DNA of 64,000 nucleotides, from NCBI RefSeq assembly GCF_030272615.1, contig NC_081415.1:231947303-232011302 (forward strand), given 5' to 3'. Position 1 is the first letter of the stretch. Each line of letters opens with the position of its first letter. The notes under the pieces are model-generated. The model made no database searches and had not been told where the DNA came from. It saw only the letters and a list, made by a program, of their open reading frames with translations. This stretch comes from Cryptomeria japonica. Its lineage: Eukaryota > Streptophyta > Pinopsida > Cupressales > Cupressaceae. The position numbers and the translations under genes were made by a program. Shown in pieces: positions 1-10,329 of the stretch.

Positions 1-319
1 ATTCTCTTTCTTGCTCTTCCATCTCTCTTCTCTCTATTTCATATCTAGTTATTCTACATTCTTCAGGGTCATACTTTTGCTTTCCAGATATAGATGCTCT
101 AAATGTTGTCTCAAACTTTCCATGCGATTCACCAAATTTGCTCAGTTCAAATGCAACAATCTTTCCAACCAGCATGTCTCTTATCACAATAGTCACACTC
201 TGAATCTCATCAATAGCAGCTACCTTATGTTTGTAAGCAGGAGGCAATGATATCAGCACCTTAGCAACAATTTCATCTTCTTCAAGGGTTCCACCTGCAC
301 ATCTGATACCTAGGACAAG
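1..319 (-). pseudogene. Copia element G, gag middle/C-terminal part
   Basis: Read on the minus strand from 319 to 1 this is Gag-like coding sequence, with recognisable stretches such as GIRCAGGTLEEDEIVAKVL and LPPAYKHKVAAIDEIQ. These match the same region of gag in elements D and F. It continues the gag fragment at 12375-12705: the reading frame crosses the 5-bp target duplication ACAAG, so element A inserted into this gag. The rest of gag and all of pol lie off the left edge. It is only a structural capsid fragment and cannot make a full protein. The Copia gag assignment is firm; the precise lineage is not. Confidence 0.85.
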
Positions 320-1764
320 TGTTGGCATTCGCATGAAGATTGCATTAATGATATGTTATGTTGTCATTGATGTCAATTGAACTGGTAGTGGTATTTATGA
401 TATTGCTGATATTGTTGTTATTATTGATATTGGCTTGTAACCGATAGGAAGAGCTTTGTGGAAGATGTTGTAAACCGATATGTTAAGTTTGTGAGTTGAA
501 CTGGTAAACCGGTGTATAAGGTTAAACCCTTTTCTATGCAATTTAACCGGTAAATCCTACTAGTTATTTTTTGTTAAACTCTAACTGATCAAGTTTGTTG
601 GTTTAAGATCTAATGATGAGTGGTAATGATGGAGACACATGTGATCATTGTATGAGGATAAGTTCAGATTGTTTTGGTGTGTTTGTTCATTTGTTTGTTG
701 TCTAGGGAGTGAGAGAAAAGGATTGCATCTAATGCATAGAGTGTGATGAGTTACAAAGTCCAACGAAGTGGTGATCATGGAGCAGTTGGAATTTTCTTGA
801 AGAATGTGAAGAGATTGTTATGATTTCTAACGGTCAAGATTGAACTGACTTATTTGTAATCTCTATGAGAGAATTAGGTTTTTGTTGTGTTACCGACCTA
901 ATTGATTTGTATTTAAGGTCGATGAAGTTGTTTGTAAGAGTGTTGGCAAAGTGTTGGCTGAAACCAGTTGAGTGTGTGGTTGCCTAACTGAAGAATGAAT
1001 TTGCAGTTTGAGTGAAATCAGATTGAAGTTTAAAAGGATCTGATCAAGCAAATGTAGTGCTATTCAGACAGATCAAGAAAACCTGTTGTTTTCTAACAAT
1101 TACAGCAGAATTGAAATCCCCTAACCGGGTAAGCTCTAACAAGCTTGGTTACTTCTTAAATCCTCTAACAAGGTGGTCCATTAGTTTGGATTCTCAAACC
1201 CTCTACCGAGGTTACTCCTAATAGGGTATTTTGCTTTTTATCAAGGCATTTTGTAAATCCCTTAACCGGGTGATTCCTAACAGAATCAGTTCTTAACATG
1301 ACTTATTGTAAAATCTTTAACAAGCTTGGCTCCTAACAGGGCAAACTTCAGAAGAGTTCAGATAGCTATCCTTGTGAGTCTCATCTCATCGTGGTTTTTA
1401 CCTATTTGGGTTTTCCACGTATAAACATTTGTGTCAAGTGGTGAATGTTTTTGTGGTTATGATCTTATTTGTTGATTTGATTGACTACTTAACTATTCTG
1501 ATAAGGCATGATAACTAGAAGCATTGAGAGATTGAATATGTTGAGATATGATTAATCATTTTGATGTTTACAAGATTGAAGTTGTTTATTGTTAAGTTGT
1601 TATAACAGCTAACGGGTTGATGTTGAGTATTGATCTTGATAGTGAAAGTTTACTTTGTGAGTTTGAATTTGAGATTGGGAAGTTTGTATCAGTTTTTCAG
1701 TTTACTGATTCACCCCCCCCCTCTCAGTATTCTACCAAATACTTATTCTTTCATCATACCATCA
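320..1764 (+). repeat. 5' LTR of element A
   Basis: 1445 bp, TG...CA. The first 250 bp (U3-like) repeat short AACCGGT-type motifs. About 1120-1350 holds a degenerate array of CTAACCGGG / CCTAACAGGG words. About 1380-1440 holds a conserved hairpin-forming segment (GTGGTTTTTACC ... GGGTTTTCCACG). A C-rich tract lies 50 bp before the end. The 3' LTR matches it closely outside the nested insertion, with scattered substitutions. Confidence 0.95.
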
Positions 1765-1766
1765 AT

Positions 1767-1778
1767 TGGTATTAGAGC
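1767..1778 (+). other. Primer-binding site of A (initiator Met tRNA)
   Basis: TGGTATTAGAGC, two bases after the LTR end. It differs by one base from TGGTATCAGAGC, the usual plant Copia primer site for initiator methionine tRNA. Confidence 0.9.
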
Positions 1779-1836
1779 ATCGCAGATCCTCTTTAACCTA
1801 AAAGCCTAACAACTTGAGGAAAAGATCTTGTAGATC

Positions 1837-3228
1837 ATGATGAAGAAAGAAGGTCCGAAGTTCAACAAAGATAACTATAGGATATGGAGCAATAGAATGA
1901 AGATTTACATTAAGATTTTGGGAAGTTAGTATTGGGATCATGTAGAAACTAAGTATATTGCACCTATTGGAACTCTAACTGATGATCAAAAGAAAGAACA
2001 ACAAGAAAATCATCAAGCATTGGAGGCTATTATCAGTTCCCTGTCTGATGCTGAATATGTAGATGTTCATGGTCTTGAAACTGCATATGAAGTATGGAAA
2101 AAACTTGAAGAGATTTATAGCGGTGATGAACATGTTAAGATTACTAAAGAGGAGAGCCTAAGAGGAAAGTTTGATGACATGAGAGTGTCTGAAGGTGAGA
2201 ATATCCAGCAGTATGGTCAAAGGATAAAAGAGATAGTTGGTGAAATAAAGAGTGCAGGAGGGGAAGTGGAAGATGCCACAGTGATCAGTAAGGTATTGAG
2301 AACCCTGCTACCGGTCTATGCTATATGAGTTGCAACTATTCAGGAGTTGAAGTCCATTGACAAAAATAAGGTAACTCTTGACTCTATCATTGGAAAACTT
2401 ACTGCTTTTGAATTAAATGGTTATGATGGTATTGTACAGAAATCAAAATCTACATTCAGAGCTTCTGTCTCTAACCCATCAGTGAGAAAAAGTAGAGATA
2501 CTTGTCATTGTTATGAATCTAGATCCAATAGAGATGTTGATGATGAAGACAACTTAGTGGAACTTGAAGCATTGTTGGCAAAACGATTGCCTAGAGGTAT
2601 TGGTAAATATAGAGGTAAACTACCTTTAGAATGTTTTGCATGCAACAAGATTGGTCATATAGCATCTAACTGTCCTAATGGTGAAAATGAATACAAGACA
2701 GACAAATTCAAGAAGTATAAGGGCAAAGGCAAGAGAGATTGTCTTATTTCTATTGATAGTGGTATTACTGATGAAGAATCTGATGATGATGCTAGTGAAG
2801 ATATTGTGTTTGTAGCTATTAAGGAAGAGATATCAGATCCAAAGGCAGTAGTGTCCAGGATGGATAACTCTGATGATTGGATCATTGATAGTGGTTGTTC
2901 ACATCACATGACTGCTGATCGGAGCAAATTTCTTTCCTTGAAGGAATTTGTTGGCGGTGTTGTTAGATTTGGCAATGAATCACCCTGTATGGTTAAAGAT
3001 AAAGGAGTTATTTCTCTTAATGGGAAGATCAATGCTGACGATGTCTATTGGGTTGAAGGCCTAAAGCACAATCTTTTGAGTGTGGCACAACTAAATGACA
3101 AAGGATACCCACTTGAGTTTAGAAATGGTATGTGCAAAATCTTTGACAACAAAGGTGAATTGATTGCAACCGGGAACAAACCAGAGGTAATCTATTTCAT
3201 CTTAATCCTAAAGTTAGCAACTGTTTGA
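1837..3228 (+). pseudogene. gag-protease of element A, broken
   Basis: One frame runs from ATG 1837 with in-frame stops at 1927 (TAG, where F has Gln) and 2326 (TGA, where F has Arg), then stays open to 3226. Gag N-terminal sequence MMKKEGPKFNKDNYRIW is followed by the capsid region. A CCHC zinc knuckle (CFACNKIGHIASNC, about 2632-2673) binds RNA in the particle. The aspartic protease motif WIIDSGCSHHMT is at about 2878-2913. A one-base shift near 3186 moves the continuation (GNLFHLNP) to another frame. Its length and order match the 553-codon gag-PR frame of F. Both gag stops are C-to-T-type changes. Confidence 0.93.
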
Positions 3229-5848
3229 CTGCAAAGATAGATGATAGTTGGCTTTGGCAGGAGATTTTGTCATATAAACTTTGATAACATTGTTAAAGTG
3301 AGCAAGTCCAAGACAGTAAGAGGTCTGCCTCAGCTAGACAAACTGGTTAATGCTCTTTGTAAAGGATGACAGCTAGGAAAGATGACTTCTTCAACTTTCA
3401 AGAGCAAGTCCTTCTCAGTAGAGCACTTATTCGATTTGGTTCATATAGATCTATGTTAACCAATAAGAACAAGAAGCATTCAAGGCATTTATGGCCTTAG
3501 CTGAGAAAGAGAGTGACAAAAAGATAAAATGTTTGAGAACAGATCAAGGCAGTGAATTTACTTCTAAGGAATTCACTAAGTACTGTGATGAGAATGGTAT
3601 CAAGCAACAACTTTCTGCACCAAGGACACCACAACAGAATGGTATAGAAGAGAGGAACAATCAGTTAGTGGTTGAAGCTGCTAGGACAATGTTGATACAA
3701 GAAATGTAGCAAAAACATTTTGGAAAGAAGCTATAAGTACAACTGTCTACACAATGAACTGAGTTCTGAGGAAGAGAGGTAAGGACAAAACCCTTTATGA
3801 ATATTGGTATGAAAGATCACCCGATGTTAGCTATTTTAAAATATTTGGTAGCAAATGTTTTATTAAAAGAGGTGATTACATAAGCAAGTTTGAAGCTAAG
3901 AGTGACGAAGGCATATTTCTTGGCTATTCCACCAAGAGTAAGGCCTATAAATGCTTCAACAACCAGACACAGAGAATTGTTGAGAGTGTTGATGTTCGTG
4001 TAGATGAATGTCCTGAAGTCTCAAAAGGAACCAATTCAGAGAAAAAGGATGAAGATCCTTGCATTTTGCTTTTGGAACCTGAAACTGTTAAATTAGAAAT
4101 CGGTAAAGCAAATCCTGAGGTACTTGTTCAACCAGAATAAATAAATTCAGAAGAAGATGATAATGAAGAAGCTGAACCTGAAGAGAATGATCATGTTATT
4201 CCTAGGTATGTAAGACTGAACCACAATCCTGAGCAGATTATTGGGGATAAGGATGCTGGAGTACTAACTAGAAGGAAAATAAGAGAGAACTCTTGCATGA
4301 TCTCCACCATTGAACCTAGAAGTGCTAAGGATGAATTTGGCGATGATCATTGGGTTAAAGCTATGGAGGAGGAATTGGATCAAATTGAGAAGAACAACAC
4401 TTGGATCCTGGTACCCCGACTGGTAAACAAGAATGTTATAGGTACTAAATGGGTATTCAGAAACAAGTTAAATGAAGATGGTGTTGTAGTTGGCAACAAG
4501 GTAAGATTAATCTACAAAGGTTATGCTCAAGAAGAAGGAGAAGATTATGGTGAAACTTTTGCACCAGTAGCAAGATTGGAAAGTGTGAAAACTTTACTTG
4601 CATTTGCAGCCCATAAGAAGTTCAAGGTATACCAGATGGATGTTAAGTCTGCATTTTTGAATGGGATATTGGAAGAAGAGGTATACATAGAGCAACCTGA
4701 TGGTTATGCATTAACATATGAGAAAGACATGGTATGCAGATTGCATAAAGCTTTGTATGGATTGAAGCAGGCACCCAGATCATGGTATAAACGACTTCAT
4801 ACACATCTGATGAAGATAGGATTTGCAAGAACCAATGATGATAGTAATATTTATCTCAAGTCTGAAGGAGATGAAATACTGGTCAGTGAAGTATTTGTTG
4901 ATGATATTATTTTTGGAGGTAATGATGTCATGAGTAATAGTTTTGCAGATGAAATGAAAAAATGAGTTTGAAATGTCTTTAGTAGGGGAAATAAAAAATT
5001 TCATGGGCTTGCAGATACAACAAATGAAGAATGTTATTTTCATTACTCAATCTAAGTATGTGAAAGAGGTTTTGAAGACTTTTGGCATGAGTGACTGTAA
5101 ACCAGTTGGAACACCAATGGTTATAGGTTGCAAGTTGTCCAAGGAGGATGCATCTAAGTCTGTTGATGAAAAGGAATACAGGTCAATGATTGGAAAATTA
5201 CACTATGTTGTTCACAACAGACCAGATATTGCCCATGCGGTTGGTATAGTTGCAAGATTTCAGAAGAATCCAAAGGAAGCACACATGATTGCAACCAAGA
5301 GAATTTTTAGATATTTGAAAGGTACAGTTGACTATGGATTATGGTATCCATATGGAGGAAACTTTGATTTGAAGGCATACATTGATGCTAACTAGGTAGG
5401 AAATATTGATGACTGGAAAAGTACTACCGGTGGAGCATTATTTCTAGGAGGAAGGCTAGTTTCATGGAGTAGTAAGAAGAAGAGTTGTACTTCACAATCT
5501 ACTGCTAAAGATGAGTATGTTGCAGCTTATATGAATTGCACACAAGCTATTTGGATGAGGCACATTTTGGAAGGTTTTAAGATGAAGATCTCAGAACCTA
5601 TCAAGATTTTATGTGATAATGCAAGTGATATTAATATTTCTAAGAATCCTGTTTTGTACGCTCACACCAAGCACATTGAATTGAAGTATCACTTTTTGAG
5701 GGAAAAATTTCAAAGTAAAGATGTTATCTTAGAGCATGTTTCTACCTTGGAGCGGCTTGTAGATATCTTTACCAAACCTCTGCCTAAGACCACTTTTGAG
5801 TATCTTAGAAGTTAGTTGGGGGATATCCCTCTTCATGAAGCTAGTTGA
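3186..5848 (+). pseudogene. Integrase, RT and RNase H of element A, broken
   Basis: Domains follow Copia order. Integrase: remains of the HHCC zinc region (3230-3400), then a deletion near 3450-3480 that removes the first catalytic Asp region; the second part keeps KCLRTDQGSEFTSKEF and SAPRTPQQNG (3520-3650). RT: from about 4320, with [36 protein letters not shown] and the catalytic box FVDD (4893-4904; Phe instead of the more common Tyr, as in F). A frameshift lies at 4960-4975. RNase H: SMIGKLHYVVHNRPDIAHAVG is RT end; TDADW has become DAN-stop at 5393; CDNASDINISKNP and KHIELKYHFLREK follow. The frame ends near 5848. At least five breaks, so no active enzyme. Confidence 0.93.
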
Positions 5849-6166
5849 GCATGATGTTGATTGCATTAGTCCTTGAATTACTTGTAAAATTTTACATGGA
5901 TTGATGAAGAAGTGGATGTATTCCACAGGGGGAGCATCAAGTTACAGTATGTTGTTGATGCACAGTGAGAGAAGAATTACATGTTTTACTTTCAATTTGG
6001 CATTGCTGTCAAAGGGGGAGAAGAATTATGTAACTGGCAAAGGGAAACTAGTGATAGGTTGAAGACAGACAGAGCATGGTGAATACTTGGTAATGTAAAC
6101 CAAGATTCCTATTCACCAATCACAGCATCAATCAGAGGCGTTGATATTTTTATTGCCATCAATGCC
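5849..6166 (+). other. 3' untranslated region of element A
   Basis: No coding. It contains repeated 'ccaaaggggga'-type words (around 6010 and 6165), of which only the last directly abuts the LTR and acts as polypurine tract. The others may be old or decoy tracts. Confidence 0.6.
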
Positions 6167-6178
6167 AAAGGGGGAGAT
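6167..6178 (+). other. Polypurine tract of A
   Basis: AAAGGGGGAGAT immediately before the 3' LTR TG. The same tract precedes the 3' LTR in D (31388-31399) and F (complement at 53025-53036). Confidence 0.92.
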
Positions 6179-7340
6179 TGTTGGTATTTGCATGAAGATT
6201 GCATTAATGATATGTTATGTTGTCATTGATGTCAATTAAACTGGTAATAGTATTTGTAATATTGTTGATATTGTTGTTATTATTGATATTGACTTGTAAC
6301 TGGCAGGAAGAGCTTTGTGGAAGATGTTGTAAACCGGTATGTTAAGTTTGTGAGTTGAATTGGTAAATCGGTGTATAAGGTTAAACCCTTTTCTATGCAA
6401 TGTAACCGGTAAACCCTACTAGTTGTTTTTTGTTAAACCCTAACCGATCAAGTTTGTTGGTTTAAGATCTAATGATAAGCGATAATGATGGAAACACATG
6501 TGATCATTGTATGAGGATAAGTCCAGATTGTTTTGGCCCATTTGTTCATTTGTTTGTTGTCTAGAGAATAAGCAAAGTGGATTGCATCTAATGCATAGCA
6601 CGTGATGAGTTACAAAGTCCGATGAAGTGGTGATCATGGAGTGGTTGGAATTTTCTTGAAGAATGTGAAGAGATTGTTATGATTTCTAACGGTCAAGATT
6701 GAACCGACTTGTTTGTAATCTCTATGAGAGAATTATGTTTTTGTTGTGTTACAGACCTAATTGATTTGTATTTAAGGTCGATGAAGTTGTTTGTAAGAGT
6801 GTTGGAAAAGTGTTAGCTGAAACTAGTTGAGTGTGTGGCTGCCTAATCGGAGAATGGATCTGCAGTTTGAGTAAAATCAGATTGAAGCTTAAAAGGATCT
6901 GATCAAGCAAATGTAGTGCTATTCAGACAGATCAAGAAAACCTGTTGTTTTCTAACAATTACAGCAGAATTGAAATCCCCTAACTGGGTAAGCTCTAACA
7001 AGCTTGGTTACTTCTTAAATCCTCTAACAAGGTGGTCCATTAGCTTGGATTCTCAAACCCTTTACCGAGGTTACTCCTAACAGGGTTTTTTTCTTTTCAT
7101 CAAGGCATTTTGTAAATCCCTTAACCGAGTGATTCCTAATAGAATCAGTTCTTAACAGGACTATTGTAAAAGCTTTAACAGGCTTGGCTCCTAACAGGAC
7201 GAACTTCAGAAGATTTTAGATAGCTATCCTTGTGAGTCTCATCTCACCGTGGTTTTTACCTATTTGGGTTTTCCACATATAAACATTTGTGTCAAGTGGT
7301 GAATGTTTTTGTGGTTATGATCTTATTTGTTGATTTGATT
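6179..7340 (+). repeat. 3' LTR of element A, first part
   Basis: Matches 320-1480 of the 5' LTR. It is interrupted after ...GATTTGATT by LTR1 and resumes at 12089. Confidence 0.95.
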
Positions 7341-8752
7341 TGTAATGCCCATACCCTAGTCGGATTTTTAAAACCCGTTTAACCTTGATTGACTTCCTAT
7401 GTGGCATTCTCGAATGGTAGATTAACCGATATGCAATGTGTAGCTTAGATAATATAAATAAATTGTGCATACTTATTATTGTGCTTTTGCATCGATTTTC
7501 GTGTAAATGTAATTGTTTCCTAACCCTTGTGATAAATCTTGAGCTAACGTCTTCATTGAATAGGTATTTGTATATGCATGCTTGTATGAATTCATGGGTG
7601 CAGGAGATTTGCAGGTACAACATCGCTTAGGGCAAGGTTCATCTCCGTTGGAATTTGCAAGGTTGAGTATGCTCCTTCATCTTTTGAATTCGGATTTAGT
7701 GGCCATATAACTCTCGTCCTTGCCTTAGCCATGGTTAGGTGAGCATCGTGTGTGGATTCGTGGGGCTTGCCTTTCATTGGGATGCGTGTCGAGAGATTTG
7801 GAGGACTTCCTCGATTTGCATGCCTTGCGCGAGGTAAGTGAGGTATGTTATCCTAAGTATTAAATTTAAAATTATGATTAAACGTACACATTAGAGATAT
7901 AGAAATTTAAATAGGAAGTTTCTTTTATACGATTAATCAGTAATTAAAGAGATTTGTTTTAAATTATGATTGTAGCTAGCTTAAGGTATTTAACTGGGGT
8001 TAGTGTACTCATTTACGCATTTGTAACATTTACGCATATGTAGTTGAGAAATTTGAATAAACAAGACTCTTGCATTAGATTAGTCATTTATTTAAAAATG
8101 TCGCTTTATTATGTTATAGCGAGTCAATTTAATAGCTAATTTTAAAATAACGAATTTATTGAGTTATGCATTTTAGAAAGGGAAAAATTTTAGAGTCATT
8201 GGAGAGATAGAATTAAATTACTCATTTTCGCATTTTTGGAAGAAAAGGGGTAAATTATTATTATTTAAATGAAATTATTTTCTCTTTACTTGTAAAGTCG
8301 ATAAAGTATAAAAGTGATTTTTTTTAGAAAATTAAATTAATCAAATGCCTTACCCGGCCAATAGGTTCGAAATAAGAAGTAGGCTTGAAACTTGTAGTGA
8401 GAAATTAAAATTTAAAAGAACGCAATAGGAAATGGAAGCTTTTTAATTTTAAGGGAAAAATGAATAAGAGGGTTCCATTTTTCATCTATTTTATTTTCAA
8501 AATAAATGCCTAATTTCGAAATTTAAAATTAGGGCAAAATTAGGGCTTTTGCTTTTTAACCTAGTTTTGGAGACTTTTTGGGGGTTCTGGGCTTGGGAGT
8601 TTTTTTTGGAAAAAAATGGGAGAGATTGGGGGAAACTCTTCATCAAGATTCATGCCTGGAATTGGAACCTTGAAAAAAAATTCTGCTTTTTGTTCGAGCT
8701 GCTGACAGAAGTTGGCAATGGACAACAGAATTGGTTTTGGTGTGTGCTTACA

Positions 8753-8869
8753 ATGGTGCGTGTATTTACTGCTCTCCTGAATACTGATGCGGGAAAGACT
8801 CATACGGATTTCGTGACGACAACGATCTCCAATAACAAGATTGTCATCTTCTCCAAATCGTATTGCCCG
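8753..8869 (+). pseudogene. Glutaredoxin-like exon 1 fragment inside LTR1
   Basis: A 39-codon stretch from ATG 8753 ends in TISNNKIVIFSKSYCP. That is the sequence just before and including the first half of the CPYC active site of class I plant glutaredoxins, small enzymes that reduce disulfides with glutathione. The coding match stops exactly at CC|GTAAGT (GT at 8869-8870), a good splice donor; translation straight through would hit TAA at once. The next exon would have to begin by completing Pro and then Tyr-Cys, and I do not see it downstream. Bases after 8870 look like intron (pyrimidine-rich, no frame). Upstream the frame stays open to 8549, but that part is not glutaredoxin-like. Best read as a host exon plus intron piece captured by the retroelement. 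It cannot encode a working enzyme alone. Confidence 0.8.
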
Positions 8870-10200
8870 TAAGTCTCCTCTCTTTCTCTTCGATTCGAAT
8901 CTGCTAATTCCTGCATTCATTTTTTTTTTAAAACCCATTTCAGCTATTCGATCAAACCTAGCAATAGTTTTTGGTACAAAGAGTTGCATGAATAATTTTT
9001 GGTAAATTTACATCATATAAGATGGTTTCCGAGCTATACTGTAATGAGATGATTATGTCCATATTTGTAGTTAATTTAGATATATACAGAGCTGAATATC
9101 GCTATGTTCCTGCATTTCGTTCTCTTTAATAGTCATCTGCATCGATCCGAAATTCTGAAGGTACAATGGCCACATTTTGTTGTCCAATAAAAGTGTAGTT
9201 AGGAATGGGCATTGGAAACACGTGGGGACAACACTGCAGAAGGCCCTTGATTTTTTTTGTGATTAGGGTGTGAAGTTCATCTGGAGTTAGATAAGTGATT
9301 TGAGTTGGTAGCTAAATCCTGTCAAGGTACATTAGCAATTTAGCAGCACTACATATGCCTTTTGGTGAACCGTGTTCCATTCTTTAATGTAGCTCAAAAC
9401 TGAACTGAATCTGTTGCGTGGCCAATGGATACATCAATGTTGTGATTTGAAGAGCAGAAATCCCATGGATTGGTAAATGGGTCCAAAATTACTGGCATTG
9501 AATATTAAATGAAATGAGAGGGAACAAACTGTTTGTCTAGCATGTCCTCCGTGCATTTTGACAATAGTCATTTTCATCAGCATTAAGCGAATCTAACAAC
9601 TGTTGGATTTCCAGCTACTACTTACTGGGTAGTCGTGCCTGTATGTAGAAAGAGGTTTCCTTTCTGAGATGGTTATGCCCCCTGATCTATAGAATATAAA
9701 ACTTGGAAGTGACTAGAAATTCATAAACGGTGGTGTTGAAGATGGGACTAATAACATAGTTGGGGTTTTGGGATGCAACATTTTGTAAATCCATGCTTTA
9801 AGGCGAGTTATTAAAATCATGTTGTTATATCATACTCGGGTTAATACTTACTATTGACACGGAACAAATAGTGAAGGTGGTTTAATACAAGTTTTAAAGG
9901 AAAGTTAAATTAGTTAGTATACCGAAGTATCGACATTATTAGTTAGAGCAAGATGACAAAACGAATACCTCTACCGATAATGCCTATGCTGAATTTAAAC
10001 TTCTATTAATGAATTTGGTTATGTAATGGTATGTCTTGACATGATAGTGTTGGTTGCAAGTTGGTCAAGCCCCTAATTAGGAAACCGTCAAACAAGAGTA
10101 TCCAGGATTGTTTGTTTCTTTTTATTTGTTATGATTCAATTTGACCCGCTTCTAAAAGGGACCATTACGTAATTGATGTCTGAAGTGTCTGTTGTATATT
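8870..10200 (+). other. Non-coding centre of LTR1, probable captured intron sequence
   Basis: No long frame and no clear match to LTR2. The first part, after the splice donor, is probably intron from the captured glutaredoxin gene. Where captured sequence ends and LTR resumes cannot be set by eye; the shared block near 10260 is certainly LTR. Confidence 0.4.
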
Positions 10201-10272
10201 GATTGTATTTGCCTAAGTGGCAAGATGTAAAAGACTTATAAATGTTGTATTCCTAACGATATAATACCAAAG

Positions 10273-10325
10273 GGGTCTTGCAGTTGAGCAGACCCGGAGA
10301 TGTAGCCCATCCGGGGTGAACTCCG
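10273..10325 (+). promoter_or_regulatory. Conserved two-hairpin segment, copy in LTR1
   Basis: Two adjacent inverted repeats. GGGTCT (10273-10278) pairs with AGACCC (10290-10295) around an 11-nt loop. CGGAG (10295-10299) pairs with CTCCG (10321-10325), with an inner CCC/GGG stem closing the loop ATCC. The same 53 nt occur in LTR2 at 29547-29599 with all stems kept but the inner loop TTTA. Its position within the LTR and its structure suggest an RNA element near the transcript start (R/U5). Function is inferred only. Confidence 0.65.
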
Positions 10326-10329
10326 AGAT

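Noticed and set aside
581-778. Minus-strand 65-codon frame present in both LTRs of A
   Set aside because: Present twice only because the LTR is duplicated; no family match.
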